Source of the DNA: Polaribacter sp. Hel1_85
GTDB taxonomy: Bacteria > Bacteroidota > Bacteroidia > Flavobacteriales > Flavobacteriaceae
Length of the DNA: 64,000 nucleotides
Assembly (NCBI RefSeq): GCF_000766795.1
Contig: NZ_JPDS01000003.1
Coordinates: 124,001-188,000 of the forward strand
Direction of reading: 5' to 3'
Part shown: piece by piece, positions 43,729 to 50,960 of the stretch
How positions within the stretch are numbered: the stretch's first letter is position 1
Layout: every line of letters begins with the position of its first letter
Notes under the pieces: generated by a model
Databases searched by the model: none
What the model saw: only the letters and a program-made list of their open reading frames with translations
Told to the model about the DNA's origin: nothing
Position numbers and translations under genes: made by a program

Positions 43729-44907
43729 TTAATATTCAAAAACACCAAACTCACTTTTAATAGTCAGTTTTTTAGTTTCTGATGCTTCTACTCTTCCTAC
43801 AATTTGAGCATCTACATTAAAAGATTTAGAAATTTTAATGATGTCTTCTGCAATTTCTGGAGAAACATATATTTCCATTCTATGACCACAATTAAATACT
43901 TGATACATTTCTTTCCAATCTGTTTTAGATTGTTCTTGTATCAATTTAAATAATGGCGGAATTGGAAACATATGATCTTTTACAATATGTAAATTATCTA
44001 CAAAGTGCAAAATCTTTGTTTGTGCACCTCCAGAACAATGAATCATTCCGTGAACTTGATCCGAAGAAAAATTAGATAAAATTTCTTTAATAATTGGCGC
44101 ATATGTTCTTGTTGGAGATAAAACTAGTTTACCTGCATCAATAGGAGAATTTTCTACTTTATCCGTTAATTTTATATTACCAGAATACACTAGATCTTCT
44201 GGTACAGCAGCATCAAAACTTTCTGGATATTTTTCTGCTAAATATTTATGAAAAACATCGTGTCTTGCAGACGTTAATCCGTTAGAACCCATCCCTCCAT
44301 TATATTCAGTCTCATAAGTTGCTTGTCCAAAAGATTCTAAACCAACAATTACATCACCTGCTTTTATGTTTGCATTATCAACAACATCGGTACGTTTCAT
44401 TCTTGCAGTTACCGTAGAATCTACAATAATTGTACGCACTAAATCACCTACATCTGCTGTTTCTCCTCCAGTTGAATGAATAGTAACTCCAAAGCCTTTT
44501 AAGTCTTCTATTAACTCTTCTGTTCCGTTTATAATTGCTGATAAAACTTCTCCAGGAATTTTGCTTTTATTACGACCAATTGTAGAAGACAACATAATAT
44601 TATCTGTTGCACCAACACATAATAAATCGTCAATATTCATGATTAAAGCATCTTGAGCAATACCTTTCCATACAGAAACATCGCCAGTTTCTTTCCAATA
44701 CATATAAGCTAAAGAAGATTTTGTTCCTGCTCCATCTGCGTGCATGATTAAACAATAATCATCATCATTTGTTAAATAATCTGGAACAATTTTACAAAAT
44801 GCTTTTGGAAATAAACCTTTGTCTATATTCTTAATTGCATTGTGTACATCTTCTTTGGATGCAGAAACACCTCTTTGTGCGTATCTTTTAGAAACTTCTT
44901 GACTCAT
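43729..44907 (-). CDS. purM: Phosphoribosylformylglycinamidine cyclo-ligase (AIR synthetase)
   Basis: 392 residues, longer than the E. coli enzyme by about 45, as is usual in Bacteroidota. It closes the imidazole ring of AIR with ATP in purine synthesis. The PurM/ThiL-type fold is marked by CLIMHADGAGTKSSLAY (N-terminal), GIAQDALIMNIDDLLCVGA and IHSTGGETADVGDLVRT, with GMIHCSGGAQTKI in the C-terminal half. The sequence is divergent enough that an AIR-synthase-related protein is the alternative, but no other purM candidate is in view. It works with PurH at 2237. Confidence 0.85.
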   Translation of the reverse strand: MSQEVSKRYAQRGVSASKEDVHNAIKNIDKGLFPKAFCKIVPDYLTNDDDYCLIMHADGAGTKSSLAYMYWKETGDVSVWKGIAQDALIMNIDDLLCVGATDNIMLSSTIGRNKSKIPGEVLSAIINGTEELIEDLKGFGVTIHSTGGETADVGDLVRTIIVDSTVTARMKRTDVVDNANIKAGDVIVGLESFGQATYETEYNGGMGSNGLTSARHDVFHKYLAEKYPESFDAAVPEDLVYSGNIKLTDKVENSPIDAGKLVLSPTRTYAPIIKEILSNFSSDQVHGMIHCSGGAQTKILHFVDNLHIVKDHMFPIPPLFKLIQEQSKTDWKEMYQVFNCGHRMEIYVSPEIAEDIIKISKSFNVDAQIVGRVEASETKKLTIKSEFGVFEY

Positions 44908-44926
44908 GTTGTTGTGTTGTTGAGTG

Positions 44927-44934
44927 CAAATTTA
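44927..44934 (-). promoter_or_regulatory. purM promoter -7 element
   Basis: Minus strand reads TAAATTTG followed by CA, 20 bases before the purM start. Confidence 0.6.
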
Positions 44935-44957
44935 GTTTTTCTAAATTTTATATCAAT

Positions 44958-44995
44958 AAAAAAAGCGAACGTTTTTTTATCGTTCGCTTTTAATT
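44958..44995 (-). terminator. Terminator of the curli operon
   Basis: Perfect stem AAAAGCGAACG/CGTTCGCTTTT, 14 bases past the last gene of the curli operon. Confidence 0.85.
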
Positions 44996-45008
44996 TTTTT
45001 GTTAGATC

Positions 45009-46520
45009 TTATTCCCAATCTGGCATAGTTGCGTCAGAAAACATAACTGTCCTTTTAATATTTCCTGATAAATTAGTTGATGTAATCCTTTTTTCTGAAA
45101 TACCATCATTAGATGTGTTTACAAAAATAACACTCGCTTCATTTGGTGAAAAACGAGGATCTAAATCATTAGTACCATTTTCTTTTTCATCTTCAGAAAC
45201 ATCTATAAAAGTATAATCGGTAAAATTATAAATAAACAACCTTGTATCTAATTGTCTGTAATTAGATGCTTGATGATTAGAAACATCTCTTGTAAACAAT
45301 AATTTATCACCTGAAGTGGATAAATTTAAACCACCTAAAGCTCCTTGTACTCCAGAAACAACATTTACTAAAATAGTACCATTTAAATCAATAACTAAAA
45401 TAGCCCCATTGTATCCATTAGAATCGTTTGTTTTAATAGCTACTTTTGTTCCATCACTACTCCAATCACATTCTGATATTAAACTACCATCTAAAGTTTC
45501 AAATACTTTATGCAATCCACTTCCATCTTTATTTATAGCATATAGCTTATTAAAAGAAGCGTATAATAATTTACTGCCATCTGGCGACCATGAAAAATCC
45601 ATTTCATTTAAGCTAAAACCAGATAATGGAATTGTTGACGTTATTTTATTAACGTCATCTCCATTCGTTTTCATAGTAAACAAATGAGCTTCATTGTCTT
45701 CTATTCTTAAAAATGCTACTAAGTTTGATATATTATTTCTTCTAGGTCTCCAAGAATTTAAGCTAGAGTTTGTTAATTGTACAGTATTAGAAACTTCACC
45801 GTTTTCTTCATTAAAACTTGAAGAATAAATTACATTATTTCCTCCTTCATTTTTTACATAAAAAAACCGGTTTGCTGGGTCATTTATAATTGCAAAGGAA
45901 CTAATACTACTTATCACCTCTGTATTAATACCATCATTCACTTCAATACTCCAAAAATATTTTGCTCCATATTTTAAATCAGATAGTGTATAACTTTCTT
46001 CTGTTAAATCTGTAATTCTGGTGATTTCATTATTAAAATCATTTCTAATTTCAATGATATATAATAAATCATCATCATCTGGATCTGTAGATTCCCAAGT
46101 CAATTCAACTTCATTTGGTAAATCTATTTCTCCATCAATAGGCGAAACAAGTTCTGGTTTTGTTGGCGATTTATTTAAAGACGTTGAAATTTCCATTTCT
46201 AAAACAATATTTATAACTCCATCTACAACAACTGTTGCTCCCTCATACTCATCTAAATAACCATCTTTAACCCCTTTTACAGAGTACTCTTGCGTTTCTA
46301 TTCCTTCAAATAAAAAAATTCCTTCAGCATCAGTAAACACTGTATTATTAGTGGGTGACAACACTATTTTTACATTTTCTAAAGGAAGGTAGCCTTCTTT
46401 CTCAACAACTTTACCCGATAAGTCTCCATATTCTATTAAACCAATAGTTCCATCTTCTCCACAACTAGCAAAAAAGAGAGTTATGAATAGTATACTTAAT
46501 AATCTAATTTCTTTTTTCAT
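45009..46520 (-). CDS. Curli-operon lipoprotein: carboxypeptidase-regulatory, FnIII and TolB-type propeller domains
   Basis: 503 residues. Lipobox FFASCG (Cys20). Three domains follow: a carboxypeptidase regulatory-like beta-sandwich (about 33-110, GYLPLENVKIVLSP, TDAEGIFLFEGI), an FnIII-like domain (about 118-212, LTWESTDPDDDDLLYIIEI) and a PD40/TolB-type beta-propeller (about 215-503) with repeated blades such as DFSWSPDGSKLLYAS, CDWSSDGTKVAIKT and PRFSPNEASVIFVN. It lies 11 bases downstream of csgG on the same strand, so it is the last gene of the curli operon. No enzymatic site is seen. A surface adaptor or fibre-anchoring role is inferred from position. Confidence 0.8.
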   Translation of the reverse strand: MKKEIRLLSILFITLFFASCGEDGTIGLIEYGDLSGKVVEKEGYLPLENVKIVLSPTNNTVFTDAEGIFLFEGIETQEYSVKGVKDGYLDEYEGATVVVDGVINIVLEMEISTSLNKSPTKPELVSPIDGEIDLPNEVELTWESTDPDDDDLLYIIEIRNDFNNEITRITDLTEESYTLSDLKYGAKYFWSIEVNDGINTEVISSISSFAIINDPANRFFYVKNEGGNNVIYSSSFNEENGEVSNTVQLTNSSLNSWRPRRNNISNLVAFLRIEDNEAHLFTMKTNGDDVNKITSTIPLSGFSLNEMDFSWSPDGSKLLYASFNKLYAINKDGSGLHKVFETLDGSLISECDWSSDGTKVAIKTNDSNGYNGAILVIDLNGTILVNVVSGVQGALGGLNLSTSGDKLLFTRDVSNHQASNYRQLDTRLFIYNFTDYTFIDVSEDEKENGTNDLDPRFSPNEASVIFVNTSNDGISEKRITSTNLSGNIKRTVMFSDATMPDWE

Positions 46521-46531
46521 CTGAATTTTGT

Positions 46532-47872
46532 TTAAAAATAAAAATTAACACCAATTCCAAAACGCCATACTAAATCATTTTTCTCTCCTACAACTTGTCC
46601 ATCTAAACCATCACTTAGCAGCATATTATTTTCACCGTTTACAAAAAGTCCCACCTTATTTGAAACTAAATATTCAATACCCAATCCTCCTTGAAATTTA
46701 AAATAAGTATTACTCAAGCTTTTTCTAGACATTGTTCCAACTCCAGCATATATATATGGAGTAAATTTTTCATAGGGCAAAATCGTATATTCAAGATTAA
46801 GACCTGAGGTTATAAAAGTTTCATGAAAAATATCTTTATTATCGAGTTCAAACCTTCCAAAAGTTCCCCAAAAATTAAATTTTGGATCTTTGAATGTATG
46901 TTTTAACTTAAGATCAAAACCAAACTGACTTGTAGAGTTTGCATAATCTCCTTTTATTTGAGACATTCCTAAACCTACCCCTGCAGCAAACTTTGCACGT
47001 CTCTTTTCTTTTTTTCGATTATAAAGTTCAGTTTTATCTGCATTTATTTCTTCCTTTTTATAAACTTCTTTAACATGCTTTATTACTCCTTCACCTCCAC
47101 TAGGCCTCCAAACACCATCAATAATTCCTTCAACAATTAATAAATCTACTGCTTTATCTATTGCTTCTTTTACAGCTAATTGAGAAGGTTCATTTTTAGT
47201 AACTCCTGTTTCTACCTCTAACAATCTTTTTAAAGATACGTAGCGATATAAGTTAGCAGAAACACCTTGAGATAAAATTGTTTTTGACACGTATACATTC
47301 TTTAATATTTCTCCTGTTGATGTAGATACCACTCTTAAATAAACAGTAATTCTATCTTGACGATATTGATTTGACATACCTGCTCCAAAATAACGCAATC
47401 CAGAACCCCCTGTTATAATATTTGAATCATAAGAAACTACGCCTCCTTCAATAATTGTACCTGCAAAAAGTAAAGGTGGCATTGTTACTTTTTGTCCATT
47501 TGCATATTCTTGACGTGTATTTCTAATTATTTGTCGTTCATTTAAAAGGTTTCCAATATTTTCTCTTTCAATAGGTCTAAACCATCCAGATTCTTCAAGT
47601 GATTTTAGTAAAATTGTAGTTCCTCCTTGTGTTACAGCAGTACTGAATGTAGAACCATTTTCTGCAGGTTTATATTGCCCTGTTTGATCTCGAAACTTAT
47701 AAACACCTACAATAATTTTCTCTTTAGGAAGAAATTTTTTAGCTAAAAACTCGGGTGAAGTATTCTCTCCAATTCTAGCTTTTGTCTGAGTAAAAGGTTG
47801 ATTAAAATAAGCGCCGCAACTCGTTAAAACACTAATTATTAACAAGTAAATAATACTTATAGGTTTTTTCAT
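46532..47872 (-). CDS. csgG: Curli secretion channel CsgG with a C-terminal beta-barrel extension
   Basis: 446 residues against about 277 for E. coli CsgG. Lipobox VLTSCG (Cys19), as CsgG is an outer-membrane lipoprotein. Residues about 30-265 are the CsgG domain (VGVYKFRDQTGQYKP, TTILLKSLEESGWFRPIERE, RITVYLRVVSTSTGEILKN). A charged linker (about 266-290) leads to about 155 extra residues that look like a small outer-membrane barrel (FAAGVGLGMSQIKGDYA, FTPYIYAGVGTMSRKSL), ending in the terminal aromatic FGIGVNFYF. CsgG itself forms the nonameric curlin export pore. Confidence 0.9.
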   Translation of the reverse strand: MKKPISIIYLLIISVLTSCGAYFNQPFTQTKARIGENTSPEFLAKKFLPKEKIIVGVYKFRDQTGQYKPAENGSTFSTAVTQGGTTILLKSLEESGWFRPIERENIGNLLNERQIIRNTRQEYANGQKVTMPPLLFAGTIIEGGVVSYDSNIITGGSGLRYFGAGMSNQYRQDRITVYLRVVSTSTGEILKNVYVSKTILSQGVSANLYRYVSLKRLLEVETGVTKNEPSQLAVKEAIDKAVDLLIVEGIIDGVWRPSGGEGVIKHVKEVYKKEEINADKTELYNRKKEKRRAKFAAGVGLGMSQIKGDYANSTSQFGFDLKLKHTFKDPKFNFWGTFGRFELDNKDIFHETFITSGLNLEYTILPYEKFTPYIYAGVGTMSRKSLSNTYFKFQGGLGIEYLVSNKVGLFVNGENNMLLSDGLDGQVVGEKNDLVWRFGIGVNFYF

Positions 47873-47879
47873 AGTGATT

Positions 47880-48284
47880 TTAATTGCTATTAGGGACTGC
47901 TATCAGGGTTTGCTCACCAGTTGTAATATTAAGTATATTAACATTTAAACCGTTTGTTCCAGGAGTTATTTCAACTACCAAATCACCAAAAGTATAAGTA
48001 CCAACAGTTAAGTCTGTACTACCTAATTGCTCTTGAAATAAACTTTGAGATAAAGAACTAAGTAATCTAGAATTTAAACTATTAGTAAAACTTTCTAAAG
48101 CTGTTGTCACCTCTATTTCTGCACTTTCTTCAGTAAAACTATTTTGAGCTGATACAGATGCCAAAATTTGCTGATAATTAAAAGTACTACCTCCAAAAAA
48201 TGGACTTATAGGCGTGTATACCAAATCTTGTGAATACACAAAACCAGATATTAAAATGAATATATATATTAATTTATGTTTCAT
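47880..48284 (-). CDS. csgF: Curli assembly protein CsgF
   Basis: 134 residues, the same size as E. coli CsgF. Signal peptide (GFVYSQ), then the mature N-terminus that plugs the CsgG channel: DLVYTPISPFFGGSTFNYQ. The family consensus is an aromatic/Asn-rich start with NP-x-FGGNP-like PFFGG, present here as SPFFGG. The Gly/Thr-rich C-terminal region (LTVGTYTFGDLVVEITPG) also fits. It couples secretion to surface nucleation through CsgB. It lies 7 bases upstream of csgG in the operon. Confidence 0.9.
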   Translation of the reverse strand: MKHKLIYIFILISGFVYSQDLVYTPISPFFGGSTFNYQQILASVSAQNSFTEESAEIEVTTALESFTNSLNSRLLSSLSQSLFQEQLGSTDLTVGTYTFGDLVVEITPGTNGLNVNILNITTGEQTLIAVPNSN

Positions 48285-48306
48285 AACGAATAGAATTAAA
48301 TGATTT

Positions 48307-49026
48307 CTATAATTTATTACTAAAAGTGGTTTTTCTTTTTTGACTGTAAGCTCTTAATTTCATCATAGCACTTGATACATTTGCTTTTAAATAATCTTCA
48401 TTAGGTCTTGAAAAGAACTCATGAATTTTATTTCTATCAACTTCAATTGATATAATACTACTCCTCCCCATCGCTGGTTTTTCAATTATCTTAACTATAA
48501 ATGGATAATTTTTACCCGTTACTAAATATTCTTTGTAAAAAAAATCATGATAATCTCTACCTATCTTTGTCATAGATTCGTCTATAACAATACCTCTTAT
48601 TAAAAACTGTTCTTCACCAACTTCTTTTTTAACTACTTCTTTATCTTTGATAAAAAATGTATCCCTATGTATTAATTTATTTTTGTACTTGATAAATAGG
48701 TATACTTTTAGTTCTTCATCTTTCTTTAAATTGATTTTAATTACTGATAATTGCTTTTCTTCATTTGGTTTTAATGAAAAATCATTGGACTGATTGTTTT
48801 TAGATAAATTTCCAGAACTCCCTTTTTTAAGAACTACAAAATTGTAGTAAAGATCGTTTATGAAAAATGATTCTTCATTTATAACTTGAGCTCTAAGTGT
48901 TAAAAAATCATCTATTCTAGTTAAATTAATTTCCCCTTTAACTTCATATTTATCAAACTCTTGGGCGTAATAAAAAGTTGTGAAAAAAACATTTACAAAT
49001 AATAAAACTATAATTTTATTTTTCAT
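48307..49026 (-). CDS. csgE: CsgE fused to an N-terminal CsgH/CsgC-like Ig domain
   Basis: 239 residues against about 129 for E. coli CsgE. Signal peptide (about 1-21, TFYYAQ). Residues about 140-232 are the CsgE domain (IRGIVIDESMTKIGRDYHDF, IVKIIEKPAMGRSSIISIEV), the periplasmic adaptor that caps CsgG. Residues about 25-128 form an extra beta-rich domain, LTLRAQVINEESFFINDLY then FVVLKKGSSGNLSKNNQSN and FSLKPNEEKQLSVIKINL. Its strand order and the KxGxxG-like hairpin resemble the Ig-like curlin inhibitor CsgH/CsgC. No separate csgC or csgH is in the operon. The fusion call is an inference from pattern only. Confidence 0.82.
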   Translation of the reverse strand: MKNKIIVLLFVNVFFTTFYYAQEFDKYEVKGEINLTRIDDFLTLRAQVINEESFFINDLYYNFVVLKKGSSGNLSKNNQSNDFSLKPNEEKQLSVIKINLKKDEELKVYLFIKYKNKLIHRDTFFIKDKEVVKKEVGEEQFLIRGIVIDESMTKIGRDYHDFFYKEYLVTGKNYPFIVKIIEKPAMGRSSIISIEVDRNKIHEFFSRPNEDYLKANVSSAMMKLRAYSQKRKTTFSNKL

Positions 49027-49040
49027 AAAAGTGTATCTAA

Positions 49041-49472
49041 CTAATAGTTAATTATACTCATTTTAGCGCCACCAAATTGATATATTTGAAGGTTCTGGAA
49101 CATAGAATTTGTTCCAACTATTTTTAATAAATTATCATTTCCTGCTTGTAATACACCCAAATTAATTGGTTGACTACTATTATTTAAAAATTGATAATTA
49201 TTTCCATCTCCAATTTGAAACAAAGTATGTTCTCCATTGGTGTATTTACTGTTAATATTAGCAATATTTTCGTCACCTATTTGCTTTAATGAAATGGTAC
49301 TAAGAGTTTTTTCTTTATTAACTTGAAAACTATTTGAAATATCACCTTGTAATTGTTGCGTATTTAATTGTAATTGTTCTGAAAAATAATTAGGTAATTT
49401 TTCATCTTGAGCACTCACTAAAAGAGAAAATAAGAAAAGAAAAATAATTGATATTTTTTTTATTGATTTCAT
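49041..49472 (-). CDS. csgB: Minor curlin-repeat protein (CsgB-like nucleator)
   Basis: 143 residues. Signal peptide (LLVSAQ), a non-repetitive N-terminal stretch (about 22-55), then four degenerate curlin repeats recognisable by Q-x-G: QIGDEN (64), QIGDGN (87), QAGNDN (109) and QFGG (132). In E. coli, CsgB is the surface nucleator for CsgA; size, few repeats and position directly after csgA support that role here. The assignment of A versus B between the two curlin genes is by size and order, not by proof. Confidence 0.8.
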   Translation of the reverse strand: MKSIKKISIIFLFLFSLLVSAQDEKLPNYFSEQLQLNTQQLQGDISNSFQVNKEKTLSTISLKQIGDENIANINSKYTNGEHTLFQIGDGNNYQFLNNSSQPINLGVLQAGNDNLLKIVGTNSMFQNLQIYQFGGAKMSIINY

Positions 49473-49539
49473 CTTTCTGCTTTTTAAATTAAGAAAATGA
49501 AGTGAGAATAAAATATTCTCACTTCATTTAAAACATTAG

Positions 49540-50538
49540 TTAAAAGATACTATTTGTTTGGCTTACTTGAGCCGTATTATTGTCACCGAATTGCTTAACA
49601 CATGAAGCGTTTTTACCTCCTAAAACTGCAGTTTGATTAACTAAAGAAGAGTTATCGCTACCAATTTGGTTAACACAACTACTATTACTTGCTAAATCAG
49701 CATATTGAGTAACACATGATATATTATCATTTCCTACTTGATTAACTGTAGAAATATTCATTTCTTCCTCAAAATATCCTATCATAGTTTGAGTTTCAAC
49801 AGATGTATTTCTATCTCCTGTTTGGTAAACAGATGCAAAATTTTCAGAACCTAATTGTACTTGTTGCGCACCATTATCATTTCCTACTTGGTTAACAAAA
49901 GCTACACTTCCACTAGATTGGTTAGGACCACTATTTTGATCTTGAACTACAGTATTTCTATCACCGATAGTAATAGCTGTTGCATCGTTATTATCATAAC
50001 GTTGTTTTTGAGAAGTACTATTTTCATCTCCATCTTGTTTTGCATAAGCTAAATTACCTTCTGATTTCATTGCTGTATCACTTCCTACATCTTGGATTGC
50101 GTAGTTATCGTCTCCTAATTGATGGATACGCCCTTCATTACCTTCACCAAACTGTTTGATATCTGCACCATTACGAGATCCAATCTGCACTGTAGATGCT
50201 AAGTTACCTATTTCACTTGGAAGGAAATTAGAGTTATCTTGTCTTATTAAAGACATATTACCAATACCCTCTTGAGTTCCATTTGCTTCATTGCTATCAC
50301 CCATTTGTCTAACAGCAACTTTATTTCTACCATTTTTTACAAAATCTTCAGGCATTATTACTTGATCTACTTCACACACTGCAGTTGCAGGTGCTCCATC
50401 TTGTACAAAAGTTACTACTGCATCTGGAGTTCCAGAAGTTTTTTTAATAGCACCTGTTTGTCCATCAGTTAATATTAAATTTTGAGAAAATGTGATTCCT
50501 GTAGCTATACACATAGCCATAATTAATAATTTTTTCAT
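49540..50538 (-). CDS. csgA: Major curlin-repeat amyloid protein (CsgA-like)
   Basis: 332 residues, about twice E. coli CsgA. Signal peptide (about 1-19, TGITFSQ), an N-terminal non-repeat region (20-73), then 11 curlin repeats with Q-x-G-x-x-N starting at 78, 118, 129, 140, 168, 217, 228, 239, 267, 291 and 316, plus a variant TIGDRN at 190. These build the cross-beta fibre. Mature-chain cysteines occur at 55, 275, 288 and 313, the last three each in a (S)CVxQ context; E. coli curlin has none. It is the first gene of the operon after a long leader. Confidence 0.9.
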   Translation of the reverse strand: MKKLLIMAMCIATGITFSQNLILTDGQTGAIKKTSGTPDAVVTFVQDGAPATAVCEVDQVIMPEDFVKNGRNKVAVRQMGDSNEANGTQEGIGNMSLIRQDNSNFLPSEIGNLASTVQIGSRNGADIKQFGEGNEGRIHQLGDDNYAIQDVGSDTAMKSEGNLAYAKQDGDENSTSQKQRYDNNDATAITIGDRNTVVQDQNSGPNQSSGSVAFVNQVGNDNGAQQVQLGSENFASVYQTGDRNTSVETQTMIGYFEEEMNISTVNQVGNDNISCVTQYADLASNSSCVNQIGSDNSSLVNQTAVLGGKNASCVKQFGDNNTAQVSQTNSIF

Positions 50539-50570
50539 GATATATAATTTTAAAATACGTTTATAAAATT

Positions 50571-50611
50571 TAGCATATCAAATTAATATTCGATATGTAG
50601 CATATCAAATA
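50571..50611. promoter_or_regulatory. Tandem TAGCATATCAAAT repeats in the csgA leader region
   Basis: TAGCATATCAAAT occurs at 50571-50583 and 50598-50610, 27 bases apart. An inverted partner GATATG lies at 50592-50597, and ATATCAAAT/ATTTGATAT forms a 9-base inverted repeat over 50602-50623. A third CATATCAAAT at 50768-50777 overlaps the csgA promoter. Likely protein-binding sites or RNA structure in the leader. Confidence 0.5.
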
Positions 50612-50709
50612 TTAATTTGATATAAATTCAAAAAGAAATGCTAGAATAAATTTTTAGGGGTACTTAAAATTACTGGGGAAAATGTAATTTATAACTTACA
50701 TTTTGATTC

Positions 50710-50729
50710 GACTCTCAAAGACGAGAGTT
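50710..50729. other. Small hairpin upstream of csgA
   Basis: ACTCTC/GAGAGT around AAAGAC, GC-richer than its surroundings and inside the predicted csgA leader. Confidence 0.35.
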
Positions 50730-50772
50730 GTAAATATCTATACTAATTCAATCGATCGTTGTTTAAACATAT

Positions 50773-50780
50773 CAAATATA
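50773..50780 (-). promoter_or_regulatory. csgA operon promoter -7 element
   Basis: Minus strand reads TATATTTG, the only exact TAnnTTTG match I found upstream of csgA. It would give a leader of about 230 bases, long for this genome. Confidence 0.45.
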
Positions 50781-50898
50781 AGAAATTTATATATAATATA
50801 CCAATAAATAACGCTTATTTTTCTTGTTTTTTAGACAAAAAATTAACCACTGTAAATAAGCATGTTACATGAAAAAAAATAGAGAAAAGTAAAAAATA

Positions 50899-50934
50899 AA
50901 TGAAAGTATATACCTATATATATACTTTCATTAT
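50899..50934 (-). terminator. glnN terminator
   Basis: 13-base-pair perfect stem ATGAAAGTATATA/TATATACTTTCAT, 27 bases past the glnN stop. Confidence 0.65.
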
Positions 50935-50960
50935 TGGAAAAAATTATAATTGACGATTTG

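Noticed and set aside
49540..50480. Repeats within csgA as a DNA repeat array
   Set aside because: They are degenerate at DNA level and explained by curlin protein repeats.
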